Assembly: GCF_000003815.2 (NCBI RefSeq)
Contig: NC_049987.1
Location: forward strand, 20,642,547 to 20,702,071
Source: Branchiostoma floridae
Taxonomy: Eukaryota; Chordata; Leptocardii; Amphioxiformes; Branchiostomatidae
Length of the DNA stretch: 59,525 bases
Direction of reading: 5' to 3'
Both the position numbers and the translations under genes were made by a program. Positions 29,801-42,600 of the stretch are shown in pieces (positions within the stretch are counted from its first letter, which is position 1; each line of letters starts with the position of its first letter). The notes beneath the pieces were generated by a model. The model did no database searches and was not told the origin of the DNA. It saw only the letters and a list, made by a program, of their open reading frames with translations.

Positions 29801-32800
29801 AGGCGGAAGTTTGACCCGCCTGTTGAATACTACTGAACTCAGCAAATGTCTGTTACAAGTGGGCAATACCGACCATTAAACTTAAAGGCAAGTAAGCAAA
29901 GTAAAAAGCAAGAAGGTTAACTACTGGACTTCCACAAGCACCCCTCCCCCAATACACATTTCATTGTTTTGTTTTGAAAACATGGTATCCCGACGCGCGT
30001 GGCTGGTTCGCGATTTTCAATGTTGACTGGTTTTCTAATGCCGGGAAAGTCTATTTGATAAAACAAGGATACACAAGAAAAGCTCAAGCTTCCTTTAGTG
30101 AACTAAGAATACTTGTACAACGCATGGCATCATGTACAAACTCCTTTGTGACATACACACAACTAGTATGTACAATGAGCTATTGTGTCTGTATTCAAAT
30201 ACCCATCCGAAGTAGCCAATCGTATTTTACACATGAGGTGGGTGTTTGGAAATGAGGACCAATCAACTCACGTGTCCCAATTTTCAAACCTGTGACGGTT
30301 GTCATTTCAATTCTTCTCATTCAGAGTGCTTTCACGCTGCTCCGACCGGCCGATAGCTAAGTATTTGATCGCACGACAAACAGCGCAGGTAAACTCATTG
30401 AGAGCTTGGGAATGATTCTACGTCAAGACCCGACATTATCTCACCATCGAATTGAATTCCACTGGGACCAAGTTCTACTTTTAGAGCAACAACTGTCCTC
30501 CTGGCTATTACCCAGTCTACCGAGAGTCGGGCGGGCTCTCTGTGGGTGGGGTGGGGTGATCCCCGCCGCTCGGATCGCCAGACGCGCCCCTGACTGTTAG
30601 CTCTACGTGGTACACAAGTTTCTGTCCAGTCGGCTTGGATGATTTGGAGTTCCTTTGGTTCCGTGGAGGCCCTACATGCTTTATGATGGATTGTATACCA
30701 CTGTTACGAAATTGCACATCCACGCTTGGAATTCTGCAGCGACTATGTGATTTCATATGCTCCTGATCATGACTAGCAACTGCTTGTCTAACTGAGGACA
30801 CTTAGAGTTAGGCATCATAATGTACAGAGCAGGAATGCTGAATTCAAGAGACCTACAGGAATTTTCTGTCATCAAACTTGGAGTGACTGCACAGTGGAGC
30901 AAGGACAGCGTTTATAACGTCCTTGAATGGCTGCGGATAACAACCCCAAAACAACAGGATGGTGGACCGACGAACCTTTGGAAGCTAAAGGGGCGACAGC
31001 ACTAAGTACATATGAAGGAATGCGTCAGGAGCGGTCGACTCTCAAAAAATAAAACGAAAAACAACGAAAGATAATTCACCATTCAGAAAGAATAAAAGCA
31101 AACATACTATATACAGGGGAAGGGAAAATCTGGGAGGGTAAATTTTTGGGCTGGGAAAGCCCGGTGCAGTAAAAATGACGCTGCTTTTAATGACAAAGGG
31201 CGTAATTACGGCGCAGTGGAGGCCCGGGGAGATAATTAGGTGATAATTAGCCGCTAAATAATGCATCAGTCATTCGCACACAAAAGCATACGTCGATAGT
31301 TTCCACGCGTACGCACAAGTTTACTAAGGTGGCACAGCTAGTGCCCACGGATTTCCACAGGAAGGGCACGTTATGGACACGCGAGTGGTCCGTTTACTCG
31401 GATTTGCACAGGTGCCCCATGTGGGGGCACGTCACGTTCGCACAGTGGGCACTCGTGGGAACCCGTGGACACTCTGAATTTACTTGCATGTGTACACGGG
31501 TTTGCAAAGCGGAAATCTGTGTTTTCGCGCAGTGCCTAAGTTAGAAACATCAAGCTTAGGCAAGCTTGACTTCACTGGCTCAATAGGCAAAACAGGGGTT
31601 ACGAGGCTGCTCTGCAAATTCCCTACCGCATTTTGGCCAGAATGGTTTGATCCGCTACATCGCACCTCGCACATGTGGCAGGTTCTTTTACGTGCCCGGG
31701 GTATGGCTCTCCCCTGACACGGGACCTCCATTTAACGTCCTATCTTTTATAAACTGCAGTGTTTTGATGCCCAGGTTAATAGACTGTTATAAACTGTAAG
31801 ATTTTGTGTTCTTTTGTTGTCTCTACAGTAAGACAGTGTCTCACTACCGGCATGACCAGACTGTGTGTTCCCGAGTACTGCCCCTCCTGACTTGCCTGAT
31901 ACCCAGACTACAGGACTGTGATGATGCAGCGACCAGGGAAGGGGCATGTACTCTGCTCAGGGCTGTGTGGTAAGTTCAAATATCACACTTCTTTCTAATC
32001 AGACTTTTAGCTAGAATTTAATTTATAATTATAAGGGGTCCACATTTCTTCCCGTGTGGCACTGCAGGCATTGTTCAAATATCACAACTCTTATATGAGC
32101 ATTTGCCATTTTTGTATACATTTGGGTCTATTCTACAACTGGTGCCTTCCAGGTTATCAGCAGATTAGATTACATTACTTAGTTCAAATTAGCAGATCTA
32201 ATTATGATTTGAAATGTTAACTAATCTTTTGGTTTTTGCCTTTGCATTAGGCAAACAAGCTTGTTGTTTCATTGTGGATTTCTTCATTCAAGGGAAGAAC
32301 AATAATTAGTTTTTTTCCTATTTTCACGGATGCCTGATGTTGCAGGATTCTACAGACTGAAGGACAGTACACAGGCCCAGTAAGGATGGCTATTATGGAG
32401 TGTATGGAAGCACTGATAAAGGTGAGACTATGCAAGATAACAGTTACTCAAGCAACTAGATTGTGTAAACAGTCAGATGTTTTAGATAGCATTAGGCTGA
32501 CAAAACCATGCTCTCAGTGGCCATCCTGACAGTTGCCACCTCCTAGCGAAGGGGGTCATTATCCCCAGATAGCAAGAGATGTGTAAGCACAGGCTACAGC
32601 TAGCATCTGCTGTCTTACATCAATGACTAAGAGGTATTAGCCAAAAGCTATGAATTGATGTGTAACTGAAGTGAGAACATTGTGATCAACTCATCATCAG
32701 GTGTTTGCTTAGTCTAAAATATAATATTTCTGTTCTATCTATTCTTGGTTTTCTCAGTGTCTTTGCAAAGCTTCAATCTAAGCAGGCCCAAGGCCCTATG

Positions 32801-35800
32801 CAAACTATGCAGACTTAAGAAAATATACTTCTTGAGTCATCAAAACCAAACTACCTGGACCACAGTTTCAGCCAGAAAAAAATTCTCACTTCTTTGCATC
32901 AACAAATAATCTTTGACCTCTCCGCTAGGTTGACCCCTGCAGTGATTGGTCCACCCTGACCCTGCGTGACGAGCGGAGGAACGACGTGCCGTGCCCGCTG
33001 AGTCAGCTGTTTCCGCAGCTGCTGAGGGACAAGAGTCACCACATCTGCATCAGGATGGCAACGGCATGCTTACAGTTAGGTGGACTTTTTCTTGTTTGTT
33101 AATTATATTTAATGCATTATAGAGAATTGCTAAACTTTCTTTCCAGCACTAAGATAATGTAGGGACTTACCCCTAAATTTTCGGTCGATCTCCGTCGGCC
33201 TTGTTCACAGAATGACCCTTTCTCTCTCCAGCAGTGACGTCAGGAAGATACCACTTTTGCAGGAGGGGGTCATAAATATCAGAAAGTCTATGTGGCCCCC
33301 CGTCTCTGTTGAGTGTGTGACGATGAGCTCTGATGTGCAAAGCCTCCTTCACTCCTCGTGCGAAGAAATCCTGTTCTGAGTCTAGGACCTCTACGCAATT
33401 CTCTATAATGTATTCTACCAACACAGATGAACTTTCATGCTATATTTAATGCATGCGGAAACAAGTCCACAGCATCTGTTAGTAGTTTGACCAGGTTGCT
33501 AAAACAATTCAGCATGTGTTCTTTCTTGACAACCACATGGTTGTCAAATCATGAATGAGTGAGCTTGCGGCACTTTGCATCGATCAAACATACCAGTCCA
33601 ATTATGTACAAACAAACAACTTGTGCTTGCATACCTGCTGACAGAAAAGAGCAATTTAAATGCACCATGGGACAGTATTAACTCTGTACTGTCTATTCTG
33701 TCTATGTCAAGAGCTGACGTTTCGATGACAATCTGTTATCATTTTCATGGCAAGGATGACTCGTTCATTTACACTGCAGCAAAGACATCTATCTGTAGAG
33801 TAAACTAGTCACGTTTGCCCTGAAGAAGATGACAGGCAGTCCTCAAAATGTCAGCTCTTGAAAAACGTGGTTCTGAATATGAACATCTGTGTTGTAATGT
33901 CATTCACCAAAAACTATTCTTGAGATTCAGCATGATTTTCTTAAATACTCAACCTTATTTTTTTCTCAGTTTAGGCAGTTGCTCAGCTGCCTTCATCGCA
34001 GAAAGTGATCTTTCTCCTTGTTGTGTTTTGAGACAATTTACTGTGTCCTTGCTGCTATGCCACAAAGCACCATTGGCAAGAGAAGTAGTCATGTTCGAGA
34101 ACACAACTTTGTCATGGTATTGGAAGTCTCAGCTCCGCTTATATGGTACAAAGCTCTCTGTTGCTGACTGGTGCTTGTGTTGTCCTCCCAGACTGTTCCA
34201 AACTGTGCATGTGAAAACCAATGGAGACAGGTGTCTGAAGCCTGCTGACAGAGGAGACCAGGAGAAGGTTTTTGCCTCCATCTACGAAGCTCTGCAGGAA
34301 ACCATGACTGTTCCTGTACGTTTTCCGCACAAGTTTCCTTCCATTCTTATAAAGGAAGTAGTATTTATACATCAAGTATGAAATATTTTGATGTTATGGA
34401 AAGGAAAATATTGCAAAGTATTTGGCACAAGAAGTTATTATTATTTTTTTGCAGAGTATAAAATTTCTTTGTATGTTACTAGTATTTCTTGCCATGCTAG
34501 GAACGCAAAGATACTTTAAGTTTGATTTGTTACACTAACTTAGCACACAGTGTATACATATATTCAGTACTTGCAAGAGAGAAATCATTCTAAAAATAGG
34601 ATATGTCTCGCTTGCACCGCCTTGTCCTTGCTCTGTATCCAATTTGGCATTATGAAAACTACCTTTGCAGGAAGAAGGTTAAGCAGTTTCTTGATTTTCT
34701 TCAGAATGTTTTTCTGCTTCACATTTAAGGGAAGCTCTCAGCTGATGAGTTAAGCAGTTTCTTTATTTCTTTAAAGATGTTTTTCTGCTTCATGTTTGGT
34801 GGAATCTCTCATCTGACGAGTTAAGCAGGTTCTTAATTTTCTTCAGAATGTTTTCTGTGTCTTGTTTAAGGAAAACTCTCAGCTGACAAGTTAAGCAGTT
34901 TCTTCATTTCCTTAAAGATGTTTTTCTGCCTCACGTTTAGGGGAAGCTCTCAGCTGATGAGATCGAAGACGAGAGTGCCAACAGAGTTGCCAGCATGTTG
35001 GCCACCCTGGCTGCTGTAGCCTGCAGTTCCGCCGCCTGTGAGAAGAGGGCGCTGTTTGCCCTGTTCCAGGTCACCAGGAGGCCCTCCCAGGGGGGTGATG
35101 ATTTGACCCCTGACCTGGAGACGGGGGAGGAACAAATGGAGCAGGACGGGAATTCCATGTCTAACGTTGCTCCAGAACTTACCATAAAGGTGACTTCATC
35201 GTCATAGAAATCATTGTACATTCTTTACCTTTATAAGAGTATGGGAAATTAATTTCTCAGAAGAATTTTAAAAAAGGAAAAGAATTATGAGTTGTTTGAC
35301 AAGAACTCTGGAGCCCTGTCTAAATTAGTTAGAGAATTGTCTTTGGATAAGAGTAAAAGGTTTGTTGCAGGTAACTTGAGATTGTATCTTTGAGCAAGTC
35401 TCAGGGTGTAAAATTGAGCAAGAAGGTTTAAAGCTGCACTTTTGTACTCTACAGGTTACTGCAGATTCTTTTCTAGTCATCTCTTTCGTCATTGCACACA
35501 ACATATGCTGACTGAAAAGCAAGAAACTAAATGATCAAAATCAATATATTCATCTCTTCCTTCCCCTCTGTCTTTTCCAGGTACTACAGCAGATAGCCAG
35601 GTACTTCGGCCACCCCACCTGTGGAGCGTACCTGTCTGAACACCTGGGCTACCTCGTACACCAGTGGGTACATGAGGGGTACAGGGTCATCGACCTACAG
35701 TACACACTGATGGGGTACACCTGCAGGAGGGACTTCTACAGGTGAGATATTACAGGTTATTGTTACCTGGGTTACCTGGTGCACCAGTGGCTACAGGAAG

Positions 35801-36574
35801 GCTACATTGTCACTGATCTACAGAGCAGTAAAAGTAGCAGTTTGAAAATCTCCTACCCAAGGTGCTGTACCAAATATGAGACAATTCAACATTGATTTTA
35901 TGGGCAACATTCTGTGGATGCAAGAATGAAAAAGCCAGTAAATTTAGTATTTATGGTACATAGTGCTGTCTTTACATGTACATGACTTTCTCTCATTTTG
36001 AGGTAATTTTACATGGTCCTTGCAGCAACCCAGCAAAATCCTGGACAGGGATTCATGACAACTGTGATGTCAGCTCTCTGAGGATGAGCTGAACTGGACA
36101 AAAACTGACAAATTTGGAAAAAGATTAATTTTTTTATCAAACTAGTTGTGTGCATAAAAGTTTTAAACTGAGTGTCTGTTTTTGTCTCCAGGGACCAGTA
36201 CAACACTATTGTCCCCCATCTGGTCATGCAGAAGGACATGGAGACTGTGAGACACATCGCTGAGGAGCTTGAGTGTGATTGGGTGGCTCTGCTCCACTCG
36301 TGCTTCCCCCGCATCATCGTCAACGTGCTCCCACTCTTCGCCGAGCAGGGACCCGAGGAGCAGTCCGACAGGAGCCTGGAGCGCGTACAGCAAGCGCGGG
36401 AATGCCTCGACCTCATTGAGAAATCTATAGGTAAACCCGAAATATATAGGTAAACCCAACACCCTCCAGTGTATTTCCAGACTTCCAGTATCATTTATGC
36501 ATATCTATCAGTGTTCTCACCAGGATTTTTTCACAGCGTCAGGGCAGGGGTTCGGGGGCCGCCGAAGGCCCCCG

Positions 36575-36605
<31 letters not shown>

Positions 36606-39600
36606 GCCCCAGGGGGGCGAAGCCCCCCGGAAGCTCTTGCATTTTAGGCTATTCAGAAGGCTTATTTGTATCAGTTTTTAGGGGCATATCTACGATAATT
36701 GTAGCAGTTTGACGTAACGATACTTTGAGTCAAAGCATCAAAGACAACTAAAAACTCATAAACAACAAACTTTACTCAGCTCAACAGTACTCATAAATAT
36801 TGTCCGGTTTGCCACCAACTTTTTCTAGATAAACAACTTTGACAGTCTCTGTTTCCATCGTATTTTTTTTCATCGTAAACAGAACAAAACACGCAGAAAC
36901 ATGTGCTCGGCACGGGGAATCCCCGGCCGACTTTCAAGTTCGGGATCGGCGGACGAATAATGCGTTCACATAAGAGGTGTCGGACGTAAAAACAACAAGA
37001 ATACCTTTGCTTCCTTTTGATATGAGTTTTGGGCCCGCAAAATCTCCAAAACGGCAGAAATTTTCGGGGTAAAATACGGTAAAATTTGCTCTAAAAATGG
37101 CGGTCGTTGCTGTTGTTTATCCTAAACCAATGAGATCGCTAACTTCCCCTGACGTCACAGAGACGCATCAGATCTCGCGAGAATTTTTTGCGAGATTTTA
37201 CGATGTTTTCGCCGCCATTACCGCTAGCTGCCTGCATGCACGCACGATGTTTTCGTCATTTCTCAACGCAAATTTCTCGATCTTTGGAAGGTTTTAGATG
37301 ATTTACAAGTATACTGCAACATAAAAGGGAATGTATACAAGTGCTATTTTTGTGCAAGTCCAAGAAGCGTTTCTTGCCGTTCCGATTTTAACCGGACTTG
37401 AACCGAAACTTTTTACAAGTTTTGTGCCGGTTCTCTGTTTACAGTACAGAACGCACGCCGCGCAAGGGGCGGTCCTGGGTGGGGGCTGCGAGATAGCGGT
37501 ACGCGGGGTGCTATAAAACACCTCCCTTCGAGCTGAAACTTCCTGAAACAGCGGAGGCGCGTGCTTGGCACGTGCTTTCGCATTTTTACTACGGTATTTT
37601 TCCAGTTTTCCCCCATTTTTTGCCGCTACGCTGGGTGAAAATACAGCGTATCGGGCTTTTTACAGCGTCATTTTTCCAGCCCACAGCGTATCGGCCCGCT
37701 ATGCTGAAAAGGCCTGGTGAGAACACTGTCTATGCACAATTATGCAAACTTATGCAAATTTAGATTAAAACCAAGCTGCTATCTATTTCTTACATCAGTT
37801 TTACTTACAGCTTACGATATCAGCCTATCTGGATATAAGATGATTGAGATCTGCATTTGTCAATAAGAATATTTGTTGGATGTTGCTACCATAATCCCCA
37901 CCTGCTGTTATTCAATGGGAAATTTTGATGGTAATTTGCAACCCAACCAATTGACAGCAAGTGGAATTTGTTTCTGTCATGTATCAATCATTTAATAAGT
38001 AAATCATAAAATTTTATTGATCAATAAATCATAAATATCATTATCCATTAGGAGGGGATAGTGTCAACAAACTTATCCAGAAACACCTGGACGACATCGT
38101 CATCGAACTGTTGATGACATTCCACGAGGTCTCCAAAGATGATCCAGACGTCAACCAGTTCATCAAAGCGTCAGACCCGGAGCCCAACCCCCCCTGCTTC
38201 ACCTCTTACACCATCCGCGCAACCATGGACTATCTCACCAGCTGCCACGCCAGTCGGCAGAAGACGGCGATCGTCCTGTTGGCCAAGTCTCAGCCAGACA
38301 GCTTACAGAGAATACTGCTCGCTCTCTCAACTAGGATGACAAAGGTAGGAAGCATGGTACAGTGGTAAGAAATCAGAATCTTAGCCCAGATGATATTGAT
38401 ATGGTAATCCTTATTGGCAGACCAAAAGTACAGTGACTTTTGTAAGATCTTCTACATCTATACATAGTACATACATATAAACAAGTAGATACAAAAAAAA
38501 AATCAAGTTCAGTCTGTTGTTGCTTACCTAATCTTTGTTCTATTCAGATGTATGGTTTATGTTACAAACAAAACTGCCTTTATGTGTAATACAGCATTCT
38601 TAGGGATCTAATTATATTGTGAAGTTATGGTCCACAGTCCATTGTACTGTTTTGTATCAACTTGAAGGTAACTTTTTCCAGTACACTGGACCAGTAGATG
38701 CTGGAAGACTCTTTTCCAAAAGCTACACCTAGATTGAGAGACATTAAGATTCATACTACTCCTTTTGTTTTATGAAGACACAGAGCGTCCATGAGAAGCG
38801 TAGGGTTCTAGGGATGTACCAGCTCTTCACTGCCCTGCTGTTGTCGGACCTGGAGAACCTGGGTGGAGTCTGGGTGTTTATCCTGAGGGACGTCATCTAC
38901 ACACTAGTGCACAGGCTGCAGGAGGCACGCAGGCTGGCAGGGAGGTAGAGCTGACATGTTAAAACATCTGACCATTTCTAGAATGATATCCAGTTGCTTG
39001 AGCAGCTGCTTTTTGGCATATCTTATTACCTGGATGTCTAATCTGCATTGACGTAGGCTGACATGTTGTTTCTTCAAAGCTCCCTCTCAACCGGAAAGGT
39101 AACATTTGCAGTAGGGTTGGGTACCGGTACAGAAAATTCAGGCACACGCAGGTACAGTTCAGATCCAGAGAATTAGGTCCAGGTCCAGACCTGAACCTGG
39201 ACCTAATTGTGGAAAATAAAGACACGTAAATGGACGATACACAAATAATTTTCTACAAAATTGGAATCTATTTGGCAGAGTATCTGACTCCCACTGGCAT
39301 TTTAAAATCCTGTTGGCATATATATTCTGTTGATATCATTTACCTTATTTGCTTAGAGACGAACAAGAGGAAGAAATGTAGCAAAAACAATAAGTTTTCC
39401 TTACATATAAATATGTTTCCCTCCCTTATTGTTTTAAGGGATCCAATGTACTGTATGCGACCTGAGCCCTGCTGCTATTGCTGCACTGGCTGCGGACAGA
39501 CTGAAGTGGATAAGACTTGTGACCGACTGCACAGCAGCCGACTGATGATGATGATGATGTACTGTCTAATAGCTGTATTTTCAGCACCAAGGACATAACC

Positions 39601-42600
39601 AGTCCCTCTTGAACAACATCCATGTTAGACACTCCAGTTAAACAGCTATGCAAAGGAAACTCTGTTATGTACATATCATTATCAAAGTTGCAAGCTACAA
39701 TTATGTTATCATCATCATCATTATTATTATTATTGTTTATTGTTATTATTATTTCTGTAGTGGGAAGACAGAAGATGGTGTGGAGTTGTTCTCCCTGTCC
39801 TGTGACATCCTGTACACGGTGTGCCAGGAGGCCCTAAGGTGCTGCGCTGAGGTAAATCTTCTTTTGCTCTGTTGTTCCTTCACTCAATTGGGTCAACTGA
39901 CACATTTGCTTAGTACGTTTGTCCAACTAACAAATAGTCTGGTTTTAACTAATAAACCACACCACATGGCATGCTCAACTCTTACCAATGATTGCGGTGG
40001 GTTCTTTATTGTCCAGTGATTCAGCAACCAGATGAAACTATTCACAGATATGATTCATAATTTATTCATCAAAAATTATCATGGTACAATTCTTCTTAAC
40101 ATGTGCACAGAATCAAGAGCTTCATATCCTTTTGAACAGACTGCTACCCCTACTAGCATGTGCTCTTGAAGTACCATGCTTGTTTATATTTGCATCATCT
40201 ATGTTGCTACAATTACATTGAAATTATGTTTTCTCTCTGCTTTATGTTTCAGTCCATCGTCCGGCATCTCTCCGCGATTGTCGGTGCCCTAATTCCTTAT
40301 GTGGAGAGTCCACTAGACAAGGGGAGGCAGGCCGTCAGCCTTATCAACTTTCTTATCATTGACAATGAAGAGACTCTTCATGAGGTGGGTGTTGTTTAGA
40401 TTTCCCGCCATTGCACACATGCATGTAGTCTCCAAGCAGACCCTACGGTGCCTTAGAAATAGTATCAAAGCTGGCAAGGGACGTAGTATAGCGGCGCCCG
40501 TTTGACTCCCTTTGGCCGGATATCTCCCTTTGGCCGGCTATACTCCTTTGCCAGCTTTAGTGCTATCTCTTTAGGCACCGTAGGGTCTGCTTGGGCCTCT
40601 GGAGTGGGAGACTCAAGTGGATGTTTGTGCAGTGGTACGTGTCATGTCGGACTCTTTCCGTGACTCCCTGGGTTAGAGGTGTATATGCAGTCTAAAAACT
40701 CTATGAAAGAAATCTTTGTATTTCTGTGTTTTCTGTTTTCAAACGATTTTGTTTAAGGTTCTTCAGACACAACAAAAACAGTACTTACTTCCAACGTTTA
40801 GATGTCTGTCAAGTACCATCATCAGGGTTAGAATGACTGGATATGATTCTTGCTGCTACTTATAGCCAATGCAGGTGGCGCTGCAGCAGCGAGAATGCTG
40901 TCCCAAACGTGGCTTAGTTTATAACATCCAAAAGTTGATAAAACAGTATAAAAAAAAGGAGGAAAAATTGATGAATTCAGATTCTTGCTTAAGGTTACTG
41001 GTGCTTCAAGAGAGTACATAGACTGTTTATTTTTAATCCCTCTCTTTCCAAAGGCAATCAGTATTCTAAATGATTTTGTTTATATCATCCAAAAGGTTAT
41101 TATGCAATATGTGAAAAAAAGCAAAATTGATGTATTCAGAGTCTTGCTAAAGGTTACTGGTACAACAAGAGTGTACATGGACTGTTTTTTTTATCCCTGT
41201 CTTTCCAAAGGCAATCAGCATTCTGGACCCCCTGCCAGAGTGTCGATCATTGAAGAGGGCAAGGGAGGTGCTGCACCGCGCCAGGCTGCAAGGGGGCGTC
41301 GTTGGCCTTAAAGAGGTAAATTTGTACATGTATTGCACATCCATATTCTGTACAAGACGTAGAAACTTGCCAATTGTTTTGGTCCTTAGCTTGTAGTTTA
41401 TATGTTGTAGTGTAAACGTGTAAAAACTATGTTTGTCCTTATACAGACATAGTACAATGCTTAACTTTCTTCCAACACAAAGGTATACATGGATCAAATT
41501 TTCAATGACCACTGATCTATGTATACCTTTGTGTTGGAAGAAAGTATAACATTGTACTGTACATAATGATTCCTACCAACACAGATGAGCTTCAATCATG
41601 GTAGTTTGTTTCCCTGTTTGATTATTTCCTGGTCTATGTAATGTTGAATTGAGAAGATATTATATGTCGAGTAGCTTTCCTTCCTGCCCCAAAGCATATA
41701 GTCTTATTTTGTTGTTTCTGTTCTTTTTTTTTGTTTACAAAATAAGAATGCATAAATCAACTAATTCCAGGAGATTTATCACTTGCCGTTTGTTTTGTTC
41801 CTTTTTTTAGTTAAATCATTTCCTGGTCTTTAAATTGAAGATCAAAAGTCTAGTAGCTTTCTTCCCTGCCCCAGGACAACATTTGCAGGTAGATGTGCAA
41901 AATCATGGAATAGTTGCTCTGTTGTTTTTTTGTTTACAAAATGAAAAGTCTACAAATCAATTCCAGGAGATCCACCACTTCCTGCGAGCGGTCCAACTCT
42001 CGCCAGGAGGCGGCAGTGTGGAGAGCTTCAGAAGCCTGCGAGCCAGGCTAACCAAGGAGAAAGACCAGCTCGCAGCCATCTCAAGTGGCCAGCAGCGCGG
42101 TGAGACGGACATCCTGAGTCAGTTGGTCTGCACCCTGATCAACTTCTGCTGCCAGATGTCGTCGCAAGATGTCTCGTCATCTCAAGACGTTGCACAGAAT
42201 GTCTTGCAGGAAGAGGTCGGCTTGTGTCTGGGAGAGATTGGGGCAGTTGACCTGACTGCTATAGCCTTGAAGCATGGAGCACAGAAGACGTCTGCAGCCA
42301 AGGCTATGCAGGTGTGCTTGTCTATTTTTTTCTTTCATTGTTCTTTTATGATTTCCTTTCTTGCCCTACATCACTTTTCTCCCTATGATAGCGATTGATT
42401 ACAACAAGAAATGTCTGTCTATCTACTGCAACTACACATAGGTGCTGCTGCTGCAGTGTGAAGAATGCAGTCCCAAATGTGACTGAGTCTATGTCCCCAC
42501 TAATTACAGTTTATGACTGGATTAGGTTTTCTGATCCATACAGCCTCCTCAGCCCAATGAGTGGTTTTGGAAATGATCTGATGTTACATCAACTCTTTTA

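Larger units (their letters stand above)
40840..42500. mobile_element. Two small Penelope-like 3' fragments
   Basis: CAGCAGCGAGAATGCTGTCC at 40887 and GCAGTGTGAAGAATGCAGTC at 42452 belong to related blocks with GGTG(G/C)(C/T)GCTGC before them. The first follows CAACGTTTAGATGTCTGTCA and CATCATCAGGGTT, a style typical of Penelope-like element ends. The rest of this span is ATM sequence; only about 40790-40920 and 42415-42490 are meant. Confidence 0.35.

Noticed and set aside
33848-34381. 177-codon plus-strand frame
   Set aside because: Its end overlaps ATM exon 25 in frame; the upstream part is intron plus retroelement remnant and shows no conserved motif.
36469-36712. Two Gly/Pro-rich plus-strand frames
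   Set aside because: They come from the G/C-rich hairpins at the left end of the CAGTG-type transposon.
37097-37297. Small frame starting at ATGGCGG as a gene
   Set aside because: The ATG is part of a YY1-like motif; there are no splice partners or conserved residues.
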